NCBI RefSeq assembly: GCF_036346105.1
Contig: NZ_CP107811.1
Coordinates: 186,001-250,000, forward strand
Origin: Streptomyces sp. NBC_00539
GTDB taxonomy: Bacteria > Actinomycetota > Actinomycetes > Streptomycetales > Streptomycetaceae
Direction: 5' to 3'
Length of the DNA stretch: 64,000 bases
Under the pieces are notes generated by a model. The model was not told the DNA's origin, did not search any database, and saw only the letters and a list, made by a program, of their open reading frames with translations. Of this stretch, positions 24,957 through 33,149 are shown in pieces. Every line of letters begins with the position of its first letter. The stretch's first letter is position 1. Both the position numbers and the translations under genes were made by a program.

Positions 24957-25274
24957 ATGGGTGCGACCTCTCCTCCTCCCCTGGTGCAGCACCTCGGACT
25001 GGAGCCGCACGCCGAGGGCGGCTGGTTCCGGCGGACCTGGCAGACCTGGCAGACCTCGCAGACCTGACCGTAAGCCAACCCCGGCAAGCGCGGCGGGCCA
25101 CGCCCCTACGCGCCCGGCATCTCCTACCTCCTCCACCCCGGCATGTCCGTCGCCGACAGCGGGAGGTTGCGGCGGTCCCCTGCGCTGCCGCAGCCTCCCG
25201 CCTGTCAAGCGAACGTGGGTGTGGTCGTCAACGACGACTGCCATGCCCTCTGGAACATGAAGAATCCGCGCTGA
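24957..25274 (+). pseudogene. Cupin (DUF985-like) gene, broken at a 9-bp repeat
   Basis: From the ATG at 24957: MGATSPPPLVQHLGLEPHAE, then GGWFRRTWQT, matching the start of DUF985/cupin_5 proteins ('L.L.PHPEGGWFRET'). The frame then meets a run of 9-bp units (GACCTGGCA-like, about 25033-25070) and a stop. In another frame the next family segment appears (YAPGISYLLHPGMSVADSG). The end (VGVVVNDDCHALWNMKNPR) does not obviously belong. Microsatellite expansion probably caused the break. Confidence 0.5.
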
Positions 25275-25340
25275 ACACCGCGCCCAGGAACCAACGAGTG
25301 CCGCGTCAGGAGTCTGCAGCCTCCTGACGAAGCTCGCACA

Positions 25341-25757
25341 TCAGCTCAGGCGGGTGTCGGCGTAGGCGACCATCGCGTCGCGCTGGTAGGCGGCCAGGCC
25401 CTCGGCGATCTTGTCGAAGTTCTGGCGGAACTGCGGGTCGTCGACGTACGTCTGAGCCAGTCCCTTGTAAGCCGTCGCGTTCGGAGTCCAGAACCGGCAC
25501 ACGCCCTGGTAGTGGGCGTCGATCTCCGCCTGCACCGCGGGATCGGCCACCGGTGTTCCGGCCGCCATGAACTCCGCGATGCGGACCATCTGCGCCGTCA
25601 CCTCACGCTGCCACTGCTCCATGTCCTCGGCGGTCAGCGTCTCGATGACCTGCCGGGACTGCTCCCACGCCTGCGGCCACCGCTCGCGCGCCTCGTCCGA
25701 CTGGCGTGTGCCGTCGAAGCCTTCGAACAGGTTCTCCGGCCTGTTGATCTTCGTCAT
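25341..25757 (-). CDS. Internal start producing a TipAS-type short protein
   Basis: Inside the regulator gene an ATG at 25757 begins MTKINRPENLFEGFDGTRQS. Upstream of it on the minus strand is AAGGAG about ten bases away, a strong ribosome site with no reason to exist inside a coding region otherwise. Translation would give the 138-residue ligand-binding domain alone, just as tipAS in S. lividans. In that species TipAS is made in excess and traps the drug. That the internal start is used here is inferred from the site and from family knowledge. Confidence 0.65.
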   Translation of the reverse strand: MTKINRPENLFEGFDGTRQSDEARERWPQAWEQSRQVIETLTAEDMEQWQREVTAQMVRIAEFMAAGTPVADPAVQAEIDAHYQGVCRFWTPNATAYKGLAQTYVDDPQFRQNFDKIAEGLAAYQRDAMVAYADTRLS

Positions 25758-26102
25758 GCCGCTTTTGCTCCTTGTTTCCTCAAGCTCGGCGATGGTGCGG
25801 CCGACGGTGCGGACCAGTGTGTCCAAGCGGTCCCGTTCGGCGATGAGCCGCAGGTGGTGCGCCCGCAGCGCCTCCACCCGATCGACCTGCTCGGCCAGCA
25901 CCGCCCCGATCTCCACCAGCCCCAGGCCCAGCTCCCGCATCACGAGGATCTGCTGCAACCGCAGCAACTCGCCTTCCTCGTAGTAGCGGTAGCCGTTGCT
26001 CCCCACCCATGCCGGAGGCAACAGGCCCACCTCGTCGTAATGGCGCAGCGTCCGCGACGTCACACCCGACATCCGGGCCACTTCCGCGATCGACCAGGCC
26101 AT
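25341..26102 (-). CDS. tipA: TipA-like MerR regulator with TipAS ligand domain
   Basis: A 253-residue regulator. Residues 1-70 are a MerR winged helix (WSIAEVARMSGVTSRTLRHY, then GYRYYEEGELLRLQQIL). A long coiled-coil helix follows, and residues 116-253 are a TipAS domain (WEQSRQVIETLTAEDMEQWQ, DAHYQGVCRFWTPNATAYKG, TYVDDPQFRQNFDKIAEGLA). In S. lividans, TipAL binds thiopeptides covalently and activates its own promoter, while TipAS, the ligand domain alone, is made from an internal start. The same internal start is visible here at 25757. The conserved Cys at which thiopeptides attach is plausibly the one in GVCRFW. Start ATG 26102. Confidence 0.9.
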   Translation of the reverse strand: MAWSIAEVARMSGVTSRTLRHYDEVGLLPPAWVGSNGYRYYEEGELLRLQQILVMRELGLGLVEIGAVLAEQVDRVEALRAHHLRLIAERDRLDTLVRTVGRTIAELEETRSKSGMTKINRPENLFEGFDGTRQSDEARERWPQAWEQSRQVIETLTAEDMEQWQREVTAQMVRIAEFMAAGTPVADPAVQAEIDAHYQGVCRFWTPNATAYKGLAQTYVDDPQFRQNFDKIAEGLAAYQRDAMVAYADTRLS

Positions 26103-26120
26103 CACCGACTCCCATCCCGA

Positions 26121-26174
26121 CCGGACCCTCCGGCCACACATGACCGTAGAAGTTGACGCAACGGCAAAGTCAAC
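26121..26174 (-). promoter_or_regulatory. TipA/MerR-type promoter with long spacer
   Basis: On the minus strand TTGACT (plus positions 26168-26173) is followed by 19 bases and then TACGGT. This over-long spacer is typical of MerR-controlled promoters. The spacer carries the dyad GTTGAC (26152-26157) and GTCAAC (26169-26174). The TipA-like regulator would bind here and twist the DNA to activate its own gene. Confidence 0.7.
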
Positions 26175-26405
26175 CTGCCCAACCGAGCAGGGGGCATTGC
26201 CTCGACTTCTCCCACCGCAGGACGAAAGCTGCCTCGTCCAGGCACTTCACACTGTTCGCGGTGGAACGGCTCGAGAGGTGGCAGCGGGCCACGAGTCGTG
26301 GGCGTATGCGTTGGGGAGCCGTTCGTTCTCCTCGTTCAGCTTCCGGTTGGCGTCCCGCAGCCGGGTCACCACCAGGTCACACGAGGCGGCGGTGCGAGCC
26401 CGTTG

Positions 26406-26770
26406 TCACTGGGCGACGGTGAACGCCCCTTCGGTGAGGACGGGAACTGCGGTGCAGGCGTCCAGTTCGGTGGCGACAACGACGTCCTCGGCAAATCCCC
26501 CGCCGATGAGCTCCCGCCCGGATGAACTGGCGGCCACTGCGGCACTGATGTCCAGTGTCGCCCGGAAGCCGGCCGCTGCCAGCGCGGCTTCCGGTGAGAG
26601 CATGCCGCTGAGCTGTTCATCCATTGTCGCGATGATGGCGCCCGCGCCGAGCAGGTCCTCCATGGCGGGCCGCAGAGTCCCGTCGGGCCACCGCTCGCCA
26701 GAGGCGATCACCGCGACGGGTCGGTCGGCGGTCCCGTAGCCCTGGCGGACGAGCCAACAGACCGTCGTGT
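26406..26770 (-). pseudogene. 2-phosphosulfolactate phosphatase (ComB) family, C-terminal half only
   Basis: The minus strand reads PVAVIASGERWPDGTLRPAM, then EDLLGAGAIIATMDEQLSGM, SSGRELIGGGFAEDVVVATE and LDACTAVPVLTEGAFTVA before the stop at 26406. This is the conserved second half of ComB-type proteins, whose members are about 240 residues. The N-terminal half is absent; upstream is the promoter and start of another gene. About 120 codons remain, so the protein is probably non-functional. Confidence 0.65.
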
Positions 26771-26826
26771 GCCGGTCTGCCGGGCGTGGACTCCGCGCCT
26801 GGCAGTGTGCCGCGTACGGTCAGCGA

Positions 26827-27396
26827 ATGCGTGATCAGCGAAACCAAGATCAAGATGTCGGCACGCCAGAGCACCGGCAGGCCACGCTGCCCGCTGAGAT
26901 CACCGACGCGGCCGCAGGGGCTGAAGCGGTGGTGTTCGTGTGCGCCACATGCAGCGTCCCCCTGACGGGGCCCCTCACACGGCTGCCCGAAGTGCCCGAG
27001 GCTCCCTACTACGCGTGGTGGGACGCCGATGAGCCGGGTCCGTCGCCGGCGACCGTGCCGTCAGGCTGCTACGCGGTCGAGACGGAGCCGTACGGTGGGC
27101 CCTTGGTGGTCGCTCAGGCGCCCGGGCCGGTGATGCCACGCCACGGAGGCCACTGGAACGTGGAGGGGAAACCCTTGGTGTCGCAGGGCCCACGAGGCAA
27201 CATCGTCATCAACCCGGACGACGCCCGCGGCCTGGAGCTGCAGCATGCATCTCCCGCCTGCTGCGGAGCGACCCCAGACGGCGGAATGAACCAGCTGTGC
27301 GCCTGCGGAACCCTCGTCGCGACCCTCTGCTCCGACTGCTGCCTGCCGTACGAACTCCATCTCTCAGCCGAGCACGTCCGCGCGGTTCGCCCCTGA
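26827..27396 (+). CDS. Cysteine-rich hypothetical protein
   Basis: A 189-residue protein. Cys pairs are spread through it (VCATC, PACCGAT, LCACGTL and LCSDCCL), enough for one or two zinc-binding knuckles. The middle part is rich in Gly, Pro and Trp (APYYAWWDADEPGP, GGHWNVEGKPLV, GNIVINPDDARGLEL). Start ATG at 26827, with other starts possible. It has no TM or signal segment. I do not recognise a named family; proteins of this make are found in Streptomyces near hypothetical gene clusters. It is encoded just upstream of, and divergent from, the ComB relic. Confidence 0.6.
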   Translation: MRDQRNQDQDVGTPEHRQATLPAEITDAAAGAEAVVFVCATCSVPLTGPLTRLPEVPEAPYYAWWDADEPGPSPATVPSGCYAVETEPYGGPLVVAQAPGPVMPRHGGHWNVEGKPLVSQGPRGNIVINPDDARGLELQHASPACCGATPDGGMNQLCACGTLVATLCSDCCLPYELHLSAEHVRAVRP

Positions 27397-27782
27397 GTTT
27401 GGGCCCGGGCCGGTGCCGCGAGAGAGGCGAGGATGTCGTAGGCGAGTGCGAGGGCGAAGTCAGCCGCCCGAGGTGGGATGCACCGTGATGCGCCCGTCGT
27501 GCGGGGCGTGGGAGCCGGGTCTACGCGGACACGAACCACGTCGTGATGGGGGTCCGGACCACGGCGACCGGTGGCAGGATCGGACAGTGCCACTGGAAGG
27601 AAGCGGTGGGTGGTCGTGACCCGGCCCGCATGTGGGAGCCGCCCTGCTGACCTTGGGCGACCGGATGCCCGAGCTGCCGGCACTGCTGGCCTGGGTGGTC
27701 AAGCGGGCCGAACCGGCAGGCTGGGTACGGTCACCCCGCCCGAGCCGGCAGACCCAAGCGGTAGGCCCTCGACCTGTCCCCG
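27397..27782. other. Unassigned intergenic stretch
   Basis: No gene is supported. A plus-strand piece near 27655-27720 (LGDRMPELPALLAWVVKRAE in one reading) might be a gene relic, but start and family are unknown. Confidence 0.35.
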
Positions 27783-28055
27783 TCAGAGGGCCAGGCTGAC
27801 AACCCAGTAGTCGTACTCCTCGGCGGTGACGCCGCAGATGTGGCCGCCGGGCAAGGAGCGGGCGATGAATTCGATTCGCCCCTGGTCATCGAGGAGACGG
27901 GAAGTGGCGGTTCGGCTGACAGGTAGCGGGCGGTCTCGGGGGCGCAGTTCCGGCAGCCGTTGTAGGGCAGACCACCGCGACGAGCGCATGGCCGAACACG
28001 TCCTCGCCTTCGTCGGTAGAGCCGCAACGCTCGTCGACTACCGCCGATTGGCGAC
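27783..28055 (-). pseudogene. Broken small gene of unknown function
   Basis: Two frames on the minus strand look like one protein. The first part reads GEDVFGHALVAVVCP, then NGCRNCAPETARYLSAE after a shift. The last part, in another frame, reads RLLDDQGRIEFIARSLPGGH, ICGVTAEEYDYWVVSLAL, ending at 27783. Each piece is convincing in itself but at least two frameshifts separate them. Family not recognised. Confidence 0.4.
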
Positions 28056-28060
28056 CCAAC

Positions 28061-28417
28061 TCAGGGCCTGAGCCGATCCTGCTGCACGTCGAAGCACACC
28101 AGCCCCATGCACTCAGCCACAGCCGCCGCGTAGGCCGACGCCTTCTCGGCCATGCTCCACCGCATCGGGAAGTAGATAAACGGACCACTGGCTTCGCCGA
28201 TCAGCGGGCCGGTCGACCAGGGCGACGTGTCCTCATCGTCCTCCGTGATGTCACACCACTGCTCAAGCAGCGCGGCGACGTAGGCAGCAATGCGTTCGGA
28301 CGGGGGCTCGTCCAACTCAGCGTCGATGTAGAGGTCGTACAGTTCGTTGAAGATCCGGCCGGCGGTCATGTCATCCGCCGGTCTCTCACCTTCCCAGACA
28401 GCCAGGTCGTAACTCAT
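28061..28417 (-). CDS. Acidic hypothetical protein (MSYDLAVWEGERP family)
   Basis: A 118-residue acidic protein beginning MSYDLAVWEGERPADD, a start shared by many small Streptomyces proteins. It continues FNELYDLYIDAELDEPPSER, then SPWSTGPLIGEASGPFIYFP and ends with a helical segment MAEKASAYAAAVAECMGLV. Size, acidity and context resemble immunity-type or SMI1-like proteins, but that is impression only. ATG at 28417. The next broken gene on the same strand starts close downstream, so they may have been one transcript. Confidence 0.7.
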   Translation of the reverse strand: MSYDLAVWEGERPADDMTAGRIFNELYDLYIDAELDEPPSERIAAYVAALLEQWCDITEDDEDTSPWSTGPLIGEASGPFIYFPMRWSMAEKASAYAAAVAECMGLVCFDVQQDRLRP

Positions 28418-28531
28418 GCCCGGAGACTTTCACACCCCGCTGACAACCCGTCACCACCCACACCCGCTGACACCGAACCAGCGCATCGCGCCCGATACTG
28501 ACAGCTGGCACGCTCCGCTGCGGGTGGCACG

Positions 28532-28583
28532 GCCCCGGCTTGCTCGTGCGCAGCAGCACGGGGACGCGGCAAGCCGGGGGCCG
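28532..28583 (-). terminator. Probable terminator, long-loop hairpin
   Basis: Arms CCCCGGCTTGC and GCAAGCCGGGG face each other across about 26 bases, within 28532-28583. They lie directly after the stop (28587) of the minus-strand gene. Confidence 0.5.
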
Positions 28584-28586
28584 CGA

Positions 28587-29759
28587 TCAGCGATCGTGGA
28601 GAAGGGCGGCGGCTTCGGCGAAATCGGCATGCGCGAGTTCGAAGGATCGTGCCGCGACGAGGAACATCGACCGGTCGATCAGGGCGCGGGCGAGGCGTGC
28701 GGGGTTGTCGGGCAGGCGGCGGGCGAGCGTCACACCGCCGTCGAAGTAAGGCGTGAACTTCTCTTCGAACAGGTAGGGGTGGTCGCCTTCTCGGACTGCC
28801 GCGCGTATGGCGATCCGGCGTTGGACGTCGGCCAGCTCGGGCAGTAGGTCGGCCTCGCGCAGCCTCGCCGCCTCCGCTTCGAGGCCCGGCAGCATGCCGA
28901 GGAAACCGTCCCGCACGCCGCGCGACCATCCGAGCTGCGTGCCGAACGGCGGCATCGGGGACTCGGGGCTCGCGGCGGGTTCGGCTGCCCGCCCGGACAG
29001 GACGAAGAGCGTCCTCCACCACTCGAGGATGCCACTCCAATTCATCGGCTCACCCGTGGTCGCGAGCTCCTCCAGCACGCTCTGCGCCTCTCGCCGGGCG
29101 GCCGCAGCACCCGCCCGATCCCCGACGCTCTCCCGCATCCGGGAGAAGTGCACCAACTCCCAGGTGAGTATCGCCAGAGCAGTGCTCTGTTCGGCTACCT
29201 CCCGCCGGGTCTCCTCAAGGAGCTCACGGAAGACGGTCGATGCGGCGTCGTGCAGCCCGGCGCCCTCCAGGTTCGCCGCCCACCGCACTGCGGTCCAGAA
29301 GGAGCGCCCTGGGATCCCGTCCCGGGCGGCCTCCTCGTCGAGCTTCGCGGCCTCCCAGAAGCTTCCCTCCTCCGCCAGAACTCTCACCAGAAACTCACGT
29401 TGACCGGCCTCGGCGAGCTCCTCACAGATCGCGCGTCCTTCCGCCCGGCGCCCGAGGACGAACAAGGAAGCCTGGTAGGCGTCCAAGGCCCGGCGCAACC
29501 GCTCCTCCCGCTTCGGGGTCCCGACCTCTACCCTGCGAGCGGCGCGGGAGGCCTCCGCGGTCAGCGCGACGTTCACTTTCGGATCCCGGCTCTCATAGCG
29601 CAGCGCGAGCAGGGCATCGGCCAACTTCGGCAGGTAAGCCTTCGGACTCACCTCGGCCAGAACCCGGTACGCGCCGACCAGTTCGGCCCGACTCGGCCGG
29701 CCGGACCCCAGCAGCAGCACCCGGGCCCGAAGCACCGCGTCGTGATCGATCGTCACCAT
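28587..29759 (-). CDS. Helical-repeat (TPR-like) hypothetical protein
   Basis: A 390-residue, almost entirely alpha-helical protein. It contains repeated helix pairs such as LVGAYRVLAEVSPKAYLPKL, LRRALDAYQASLFVLGRRAE, EGSFWEAAKLDEEAARDGI, and a late LARALIDRSMFLVAARSFEL. These are degenerate TPR units of the kind in Streptomyces regulatory or scaffold proteins. No catalytic domain, DNA-binding domain or signal peptide is present. ATG at 29759 preceded by GGGGGA. It likely binds a partner protein, but no partner is evident nearby. Confidence 0.7.
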   Translation of the reverse strand: MVTIDHDAVLRARVLLLGSGRPSRAELVGAYRVLAEVSPKAYLPKLADALLALRYESRDPKVNVALTAEASRAARRVEVGTPKREERLRRALDAYQASLFVLGRRAEGRAICEELAEAGQREFLVRVLAEEGSFWEAAKLDEEAARDGIPGRSFWTAVRWAANLEGAGLHDAASTVFRELLEETRREVAEQSTALAILTWELVHFSRMRESVGDRAGAAAARREAQSVLEELATTGEPMNWSGILEWWRTLFVLSGRAAEPAASPESPMPPFGTQLGWSRGVRDGFLGMLPGLEAEAARLREADLLPELADVQRRIAIRAAVREGDHPYLFEEKFTPYFDGGVTLARRLPDNPARLARALIDRSMFLVAARSFELAHADFAEAAALLHDR

Positions 29760-30461
29760 TCCCCCTGTCTCCGGACAACGCACGAAGGAGATTCTGAGAG
29801 ACAGGGAACGGACCGGACAAGCCTCGCCAACTGTGCGTTCCGTCCTACGAAAAACGGCCCTGACCTGTCATGATGGACATGCATTCACCCTGGACCCCAC
29901 GAGCGGCGAGCCGCACCGAACGCCTCCCACGGCCACGACCACGGCCACCGCAAGATCCACCTGCGCCGTAACGGGACGAGGCTGGTGGGGACGGGGCAGC
30001 GGTACGGCGGAGCCGTCAGGCCGCTCGAACTGCCAGCACTCGGGCGCGGCGGTCGCGCTTGACCACCGGACAGCGCAGGATGCGTACACAAAGGGGTCCG
30101 CCGACGTGGGTCCGAAATCGGGCCAGATGTCGACGACGTCCTACTCCTCCACGGCCCGAACTTCACACCACGGTCGGGGCACCGCCGAGGTGATCGCGAC
30201 CCCCTGCCGGCCGTCGGACGCCATCACCGTCGACGCGTACGCCGTTCGGCACATGGGCCGGGGGCCATGCGCTGCACCGCACACGCCGTGAATCACTATC
30301 CGCTCCTCCCCATGCGCACCGAGAGGACGTGTGGGTCTGGTTCAGCTCGGCCGAACCATCACCCTTGCCGATCCAGCCCCAGCCGACGCCTCTTGCGACT
30401 GATCGATTCGCCGCATGCCCGGGGAGGTGCCGGCTCACCTGCCCGGGCCCGCGGCGGCTCG
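29760..30461. other. 700-base stretch without a recognisable gene
   Basis: Frames are open in places but none has a domain, good ribosome site or credible start. It separates the TPR-like gene from the metallo-hydrolase gene. Confidence 0.45.
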
Positions 30462-31286
30462 TCAGGCGTGGACATGGAAGTCGATGCTGAGGGGAAGCAG
30501 GAAATCTGCCTGCTCGTGGTCGGGGTAGCGGCGGATCATTTCGGCCGTGGCCTCTTCCCGGCCCGTGGCGGCTTCGGTGACGTTGAGGAAATCGCGCAGG
30601 TAGCGGCGGATCTCCTCGTAGCGGGCCGTGCCGCCTTGCGGGCCGTGGCCCGGGTGGACGGTCACGTGGGTGCCGTAGCGCTCCAGTAGGGTGTCCAGCG
30701 CCGCCAGCCAGGACTGGATCTTGTCCCTGGTGACCTGGGGTCCCTCCCAGGCGTGAACGCCCGAGTAGACCAGGTCGCTCGTGAATACCGCGTTGGCACT
30801 GGGGACGTGCACCACGGTGGTGTGGTCGGCTTCCGCAGCGGGCCAGTCGGTATCCAGACGTACGACCGCTCCCTGGGCGAGTGTCAGTTCCATGCGGTCC
30901 GCGACCTGGATGATGCCGTAGTCGAAGCCGTCGGGATTGGCGGTGCTGCGCGCCTTCATGGTGGGTTCGGCGTCCAGCCAGCCGACGGACTCCATCCAGG
31001 CGGTGAAGCCGGTGATGTCGTCGGCGATCTCCCGGGACGCAACGAGTAGAGGCATGTCCGGGAAGCGTTCGGCGAAGGTGCGGAGTCCGATGTAGTGGTC
31101 GGGGTGGCCGTGGGTGACGACCACCGCGAGGAGCTGCTTACCGGAGGCGGCCACCTCGTCGGCCAGCTCGGCAGCTTCCGCGCTGCTGCGCAGGACGTCG
31201 ATGACGATGAGGCTGGTGTCATCGGCCACCAGCCAGCTGTTCACACTCGCTGTCGGCGCGGCGAACCTGGTCACGGACACGGACAC
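30462..31286 (-). CDS. Metallo-beta-lactamase-fold hydrolase
   Basis: A 274-residue MBL-fold enzyme. The first metal motif THGHPDH is at about residues 59-65 (HxHxDH). Later strands show HTTVVHVPSANAVFTSDLVY (third-motif region with Asp) and VTVHPGHGPQG with the final His. It should be a soluble dinuclear-zinc hydrolase; relatives include quinone and lactone hydrolases and dioxygenases, so the substrate is open. GTG start at 31286 has GGAG seven to ten bases upstream. Just upstream of it, CTCCTATAGGAG (31293-31304) is a perfect 12-bp palindrome covering the ribosome site, and CACAA...TTGTG lies at 31324-31337; either may be an operator. Confidence 0.85.
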   Translation of the reverse strand: MSVSVTRFAAPTASVNSWLVADDTSLIVIDVLRSSAEAAELADEVAASGKQLLAVVVTHGHPDHYIGLRTFAERFPDMPLLVASREIADDITGFTAWMESVGWLDAEPTMKARSTANPDGFDYGIIQVADRMELTLAQGAVVRLDTDWPAAEADHTTVVHVPSANAVFTSDLVYSGVHAWEGPQVTRDKIQSWLAALDTLLERYGTHVTVHPGHGPQGGTARYEEIRRYLRDFLNVTEAATGREEATAEMIRRYPDHEQADFLLPLSIDFHVHA

Positions 31287-31292
31287 GGGTTT

Positions 31293-31337
31293 CTCCTATA
31301 GGAGTAAAACGGGGCGAAAACGGCACAACGCATTGTG
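31293..31337. promoter_or_regulatory. Two dyads upstream of the MBL-fold gene
   Basis: CTCCTATAGGAG at 31293-31304 is self-complementary and overlaps the ribosome-binding region. CACAA (31324-31328) faces TTGTG (31333-31337). Both are candidates for a repressor or for an RNA structure that masks translation start. Confidence 0.45.
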
Positions 31338-31683
31338 TCGTATCCGGGTGCGCGGCTTGGGGAGCCCTGGCGGCGCGGCAGGTCCGCCAGGTGAGCCGTA
31401 GTGGCTGTGCTCAAGACCCCCGTTGCCCCGGCGGCCAGCAGGTGACGGACACGCGGGCGCCTACCGTTGACTTCCCCGTAACCCGAAACGAGTGGCCCTG
31501 CCCCGCGCAGGACGGCGACCCTATCCCCTATCCGAAGACGCCCGAGCTGATGGGCCAGAATTACCCACCGTCGCCGGGAACCCGGACGCCTGGACCGCCT
31601 GCCTCCAGAGCGCCCGACTGACCGCCCTCACCCTTGAGCGGGCAACGCGATCCTGCCGCGCTCCACCTCGATCGCCCGCGTGG
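31338..31683. other. Intergenic stretch
   Basis: No supported gene. It lies between the promoter side of the MBL gene and the 3' end of the conflict-module membrane gene. Confidence 0.4.
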
Positions 31684-32625
31684 TCACCGGACCGGAGAGC
31701 TGGACGACGAGGGACGCGGGGGCGGGCTGGGTTTCACATGGTGCGCGAGGGCGGCGCCGGACTCCCGCAGGAGGGGCCCGGTGGGTTCCAAACCCAGCTG
31801 GCCAGCGAGATCGCGGGCGCAGAGGCGAACGGTGGCCTCCAGCAGTGTGGCGTACGTGTCGGCTGCTACACGGGTACGGTGCCAGCCCCCAATGGCCAGA
31901 ACGGCCGAGATGGCAGTGGCGGGCCACCACCACACGGCAAGGAGCAGGTACAGCAGGGACCATGCGGACAAGGTGCTCGCGCGGCTCAGTGCCTGACGGG
32001 CGTCTGAGATCTCCGTTCGGACCGTCTCGGGTGCGGTCAGCCACAAATGCGGCCACAGCGTTGCCAGATCAAGGTGGTAGTCACGCTGCACACGGACAGC
32101 AACGGCATGGACGCGGTCTCCGCTCCAGGTCGGACGGCGAGGGGGTTCCGGGGAGATGCGGGTCATCGCCACCCGCGCGGCATGCCGGGCGGCGGGATCG
32201 ACGCGGCCGGCGACGGCCTCATCCATGTGTCGGTGCCAGGCCTCGGCGAGTGGGATCCAGCGCTGATGTCGATGTTCGGTGATCCGCTGCACGAGGCGAC
32301 GGATCGGGCGGGGCCAGGTGTGCCAGTCGGAGGCAAGGTGAAGGGTTTCGACCACTGAGCCGATCGCTTGCGCGACCAGTCCGACGGTTGCGGCGCCCGT
32401 CAGCACAGCGGCCAGGAGTACTACTTGGCCACCGGCGGTCCGGGCAGTCGGTGCGTCAGCCCATTCGGTGATTTGGCTGGTCAACCGGCTCAGGCCGAAA
32501 GGGTGCCTGTGACCGAGAGTGGTGGCGACCGTGGCAAGGGCCATGTACAGGGCCCCGGGGAGCACGAGCAGCGAGACCCAGCGTTCGGCCAGTTTCTTGC
32601 CGAGCTCCTCCAGCAAGCCACCCAT
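31684..32625 (-). CDS. Membrane protein of the CHAT module
   Basis: A 313-residue protein with three probable TM segments: about 17-38 (SLLVLPGALYMALATVATTL), 66-92 (VVLLAAVLTGAATVGLVAQA) and 222-250 (WSLLYLLLAVWWWPATAISA). A 130-residue soluble loop lies between the second and third, and the tail is Pro/Ser-rich. The start ATG (32625) is three bases after the stop of the upstream gene at 32629, so the two are translationally coupled. It faces the divergent CHAT-protease gene. A membrane partner in a protease-activated system could be the effector or its target; this is inference. Family not recognised. Confidence 0.6.
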   Translation of the reverse strand: MGGLLEELGKKLAERWVSLLVLPGALYMALATVATTLGHRHPFGLSRLTSQITEWADAPTARTAGGQVVLLAAVLTGAATVGLVAQAIGSVVETLHLASDWHTWPRPIRRLVQRITEHRHQRWIPLAEAWHRHMDEAVAGRVDPAARHAARVAMTRISPEPPRRPTWSGDRVHAVAVRVQRDYHLDLATLWPHLWLTAPETVRTEISDARQALSRASTLSAWSLLYLLLAVWWWPATAISAVLAIGGWHRTRVAADTYATLLEATVRLCARDLAGQLGLEPTGPLLRESGAALAHHVKPSPPPRPSSSSSPVR

Positions 32626-32628
32626 CGG

Positions 32629-33027
32629 TTACCTCAGCTCCCGGCGCAAGGTTGCATCGCTGACGGCACAGTGGGGCACGGGAGCAGGCCCCTGGGGCCA
32701 CCAATACCGTGTACACCGTGCGGTCGGACACAGATAGATCGGCTCGGGCGAGCACTCACGGTCGATGCCCACCGCACGGACGCCTCGATCTGCTGTACGC
32801 CCGTTGTCACCGTAGGCATAAAGGCCCTGGACGTCCCCGAGAGCCTGCAAGACTGCATGGAGCACATCGACTGCGTCCGAGACGTCGTCGCCGCGGCGTG
32901 CCGCGGTCAGCAGATCCTGGACGATCGTGTCACTTCCGGCGCGGCTGTTGCGCAGCCGGGCACTGATGCCTTCGGCATTCGCACACACGATCGCCAGCCT
33001 GTGTGCAGCTTCGTCATGCTGAGTCAT
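32629..33027 (-). CDS. Small adaptor-like protein with C-terminal Cys/His finger
   Basis: A 132-residue protein. The N-terminal 80 residues are helical (AAHRLAIVCANAEGISARLR, VSDAVDVLHAVLQALGDVQG). The C-terminal part reads PIYLCPTARCTRYWWP then PVPHCAVSDATLRREL. This is a C-x4-C and H-C arrangement like the short zinc fingers seen in proteins encoded beside CHAT, vWA and MoxR genes in bacterial conflict systems. ATG at 33027. It is the first gene of a two-gene operon with the membrane protein and is divergent from the CHAT gene across 122 bases. Its role as an adaptor is inferred from context. Confidence 0.6.
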   Translation of the reverse strand: MTQHDEAAHRLAIVCANAEGISARLRNSRAGSDTIVQDLLTAARRGDDVSDAVDVLHAVLQALGDVQGLYAYGDNGRTADRGVRAVGIDRECSPEPIYLCPTARCTRYWWPQGPAPVPHCAVSDATLRRELR

Positions 33028-33058
33028 GAGCCCCCCGGTCCGACAAGTCCCCGCACTC

Positions 33059-33087
33059 TTGCCCGTCCGAATACGAGGTTATACAAC
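33059..33087 (+). promoter_or_regulatory. Candidate promoter for the CHAT gene
   Basis: TTGCCC (33059-33064), a 17-base spacer and TACAAC (33082-33087) form a reasonable SigA-like promoter in the divergent region. The start codon chosen is at 33150. Confidence 0.4.
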
Positions 33088-33149
33088 ACGACCCCCTCAC
33101 GTACGGGAATGTGTTAATAACTCAGTGTCACTCAGCATCGGGGGGTAAG

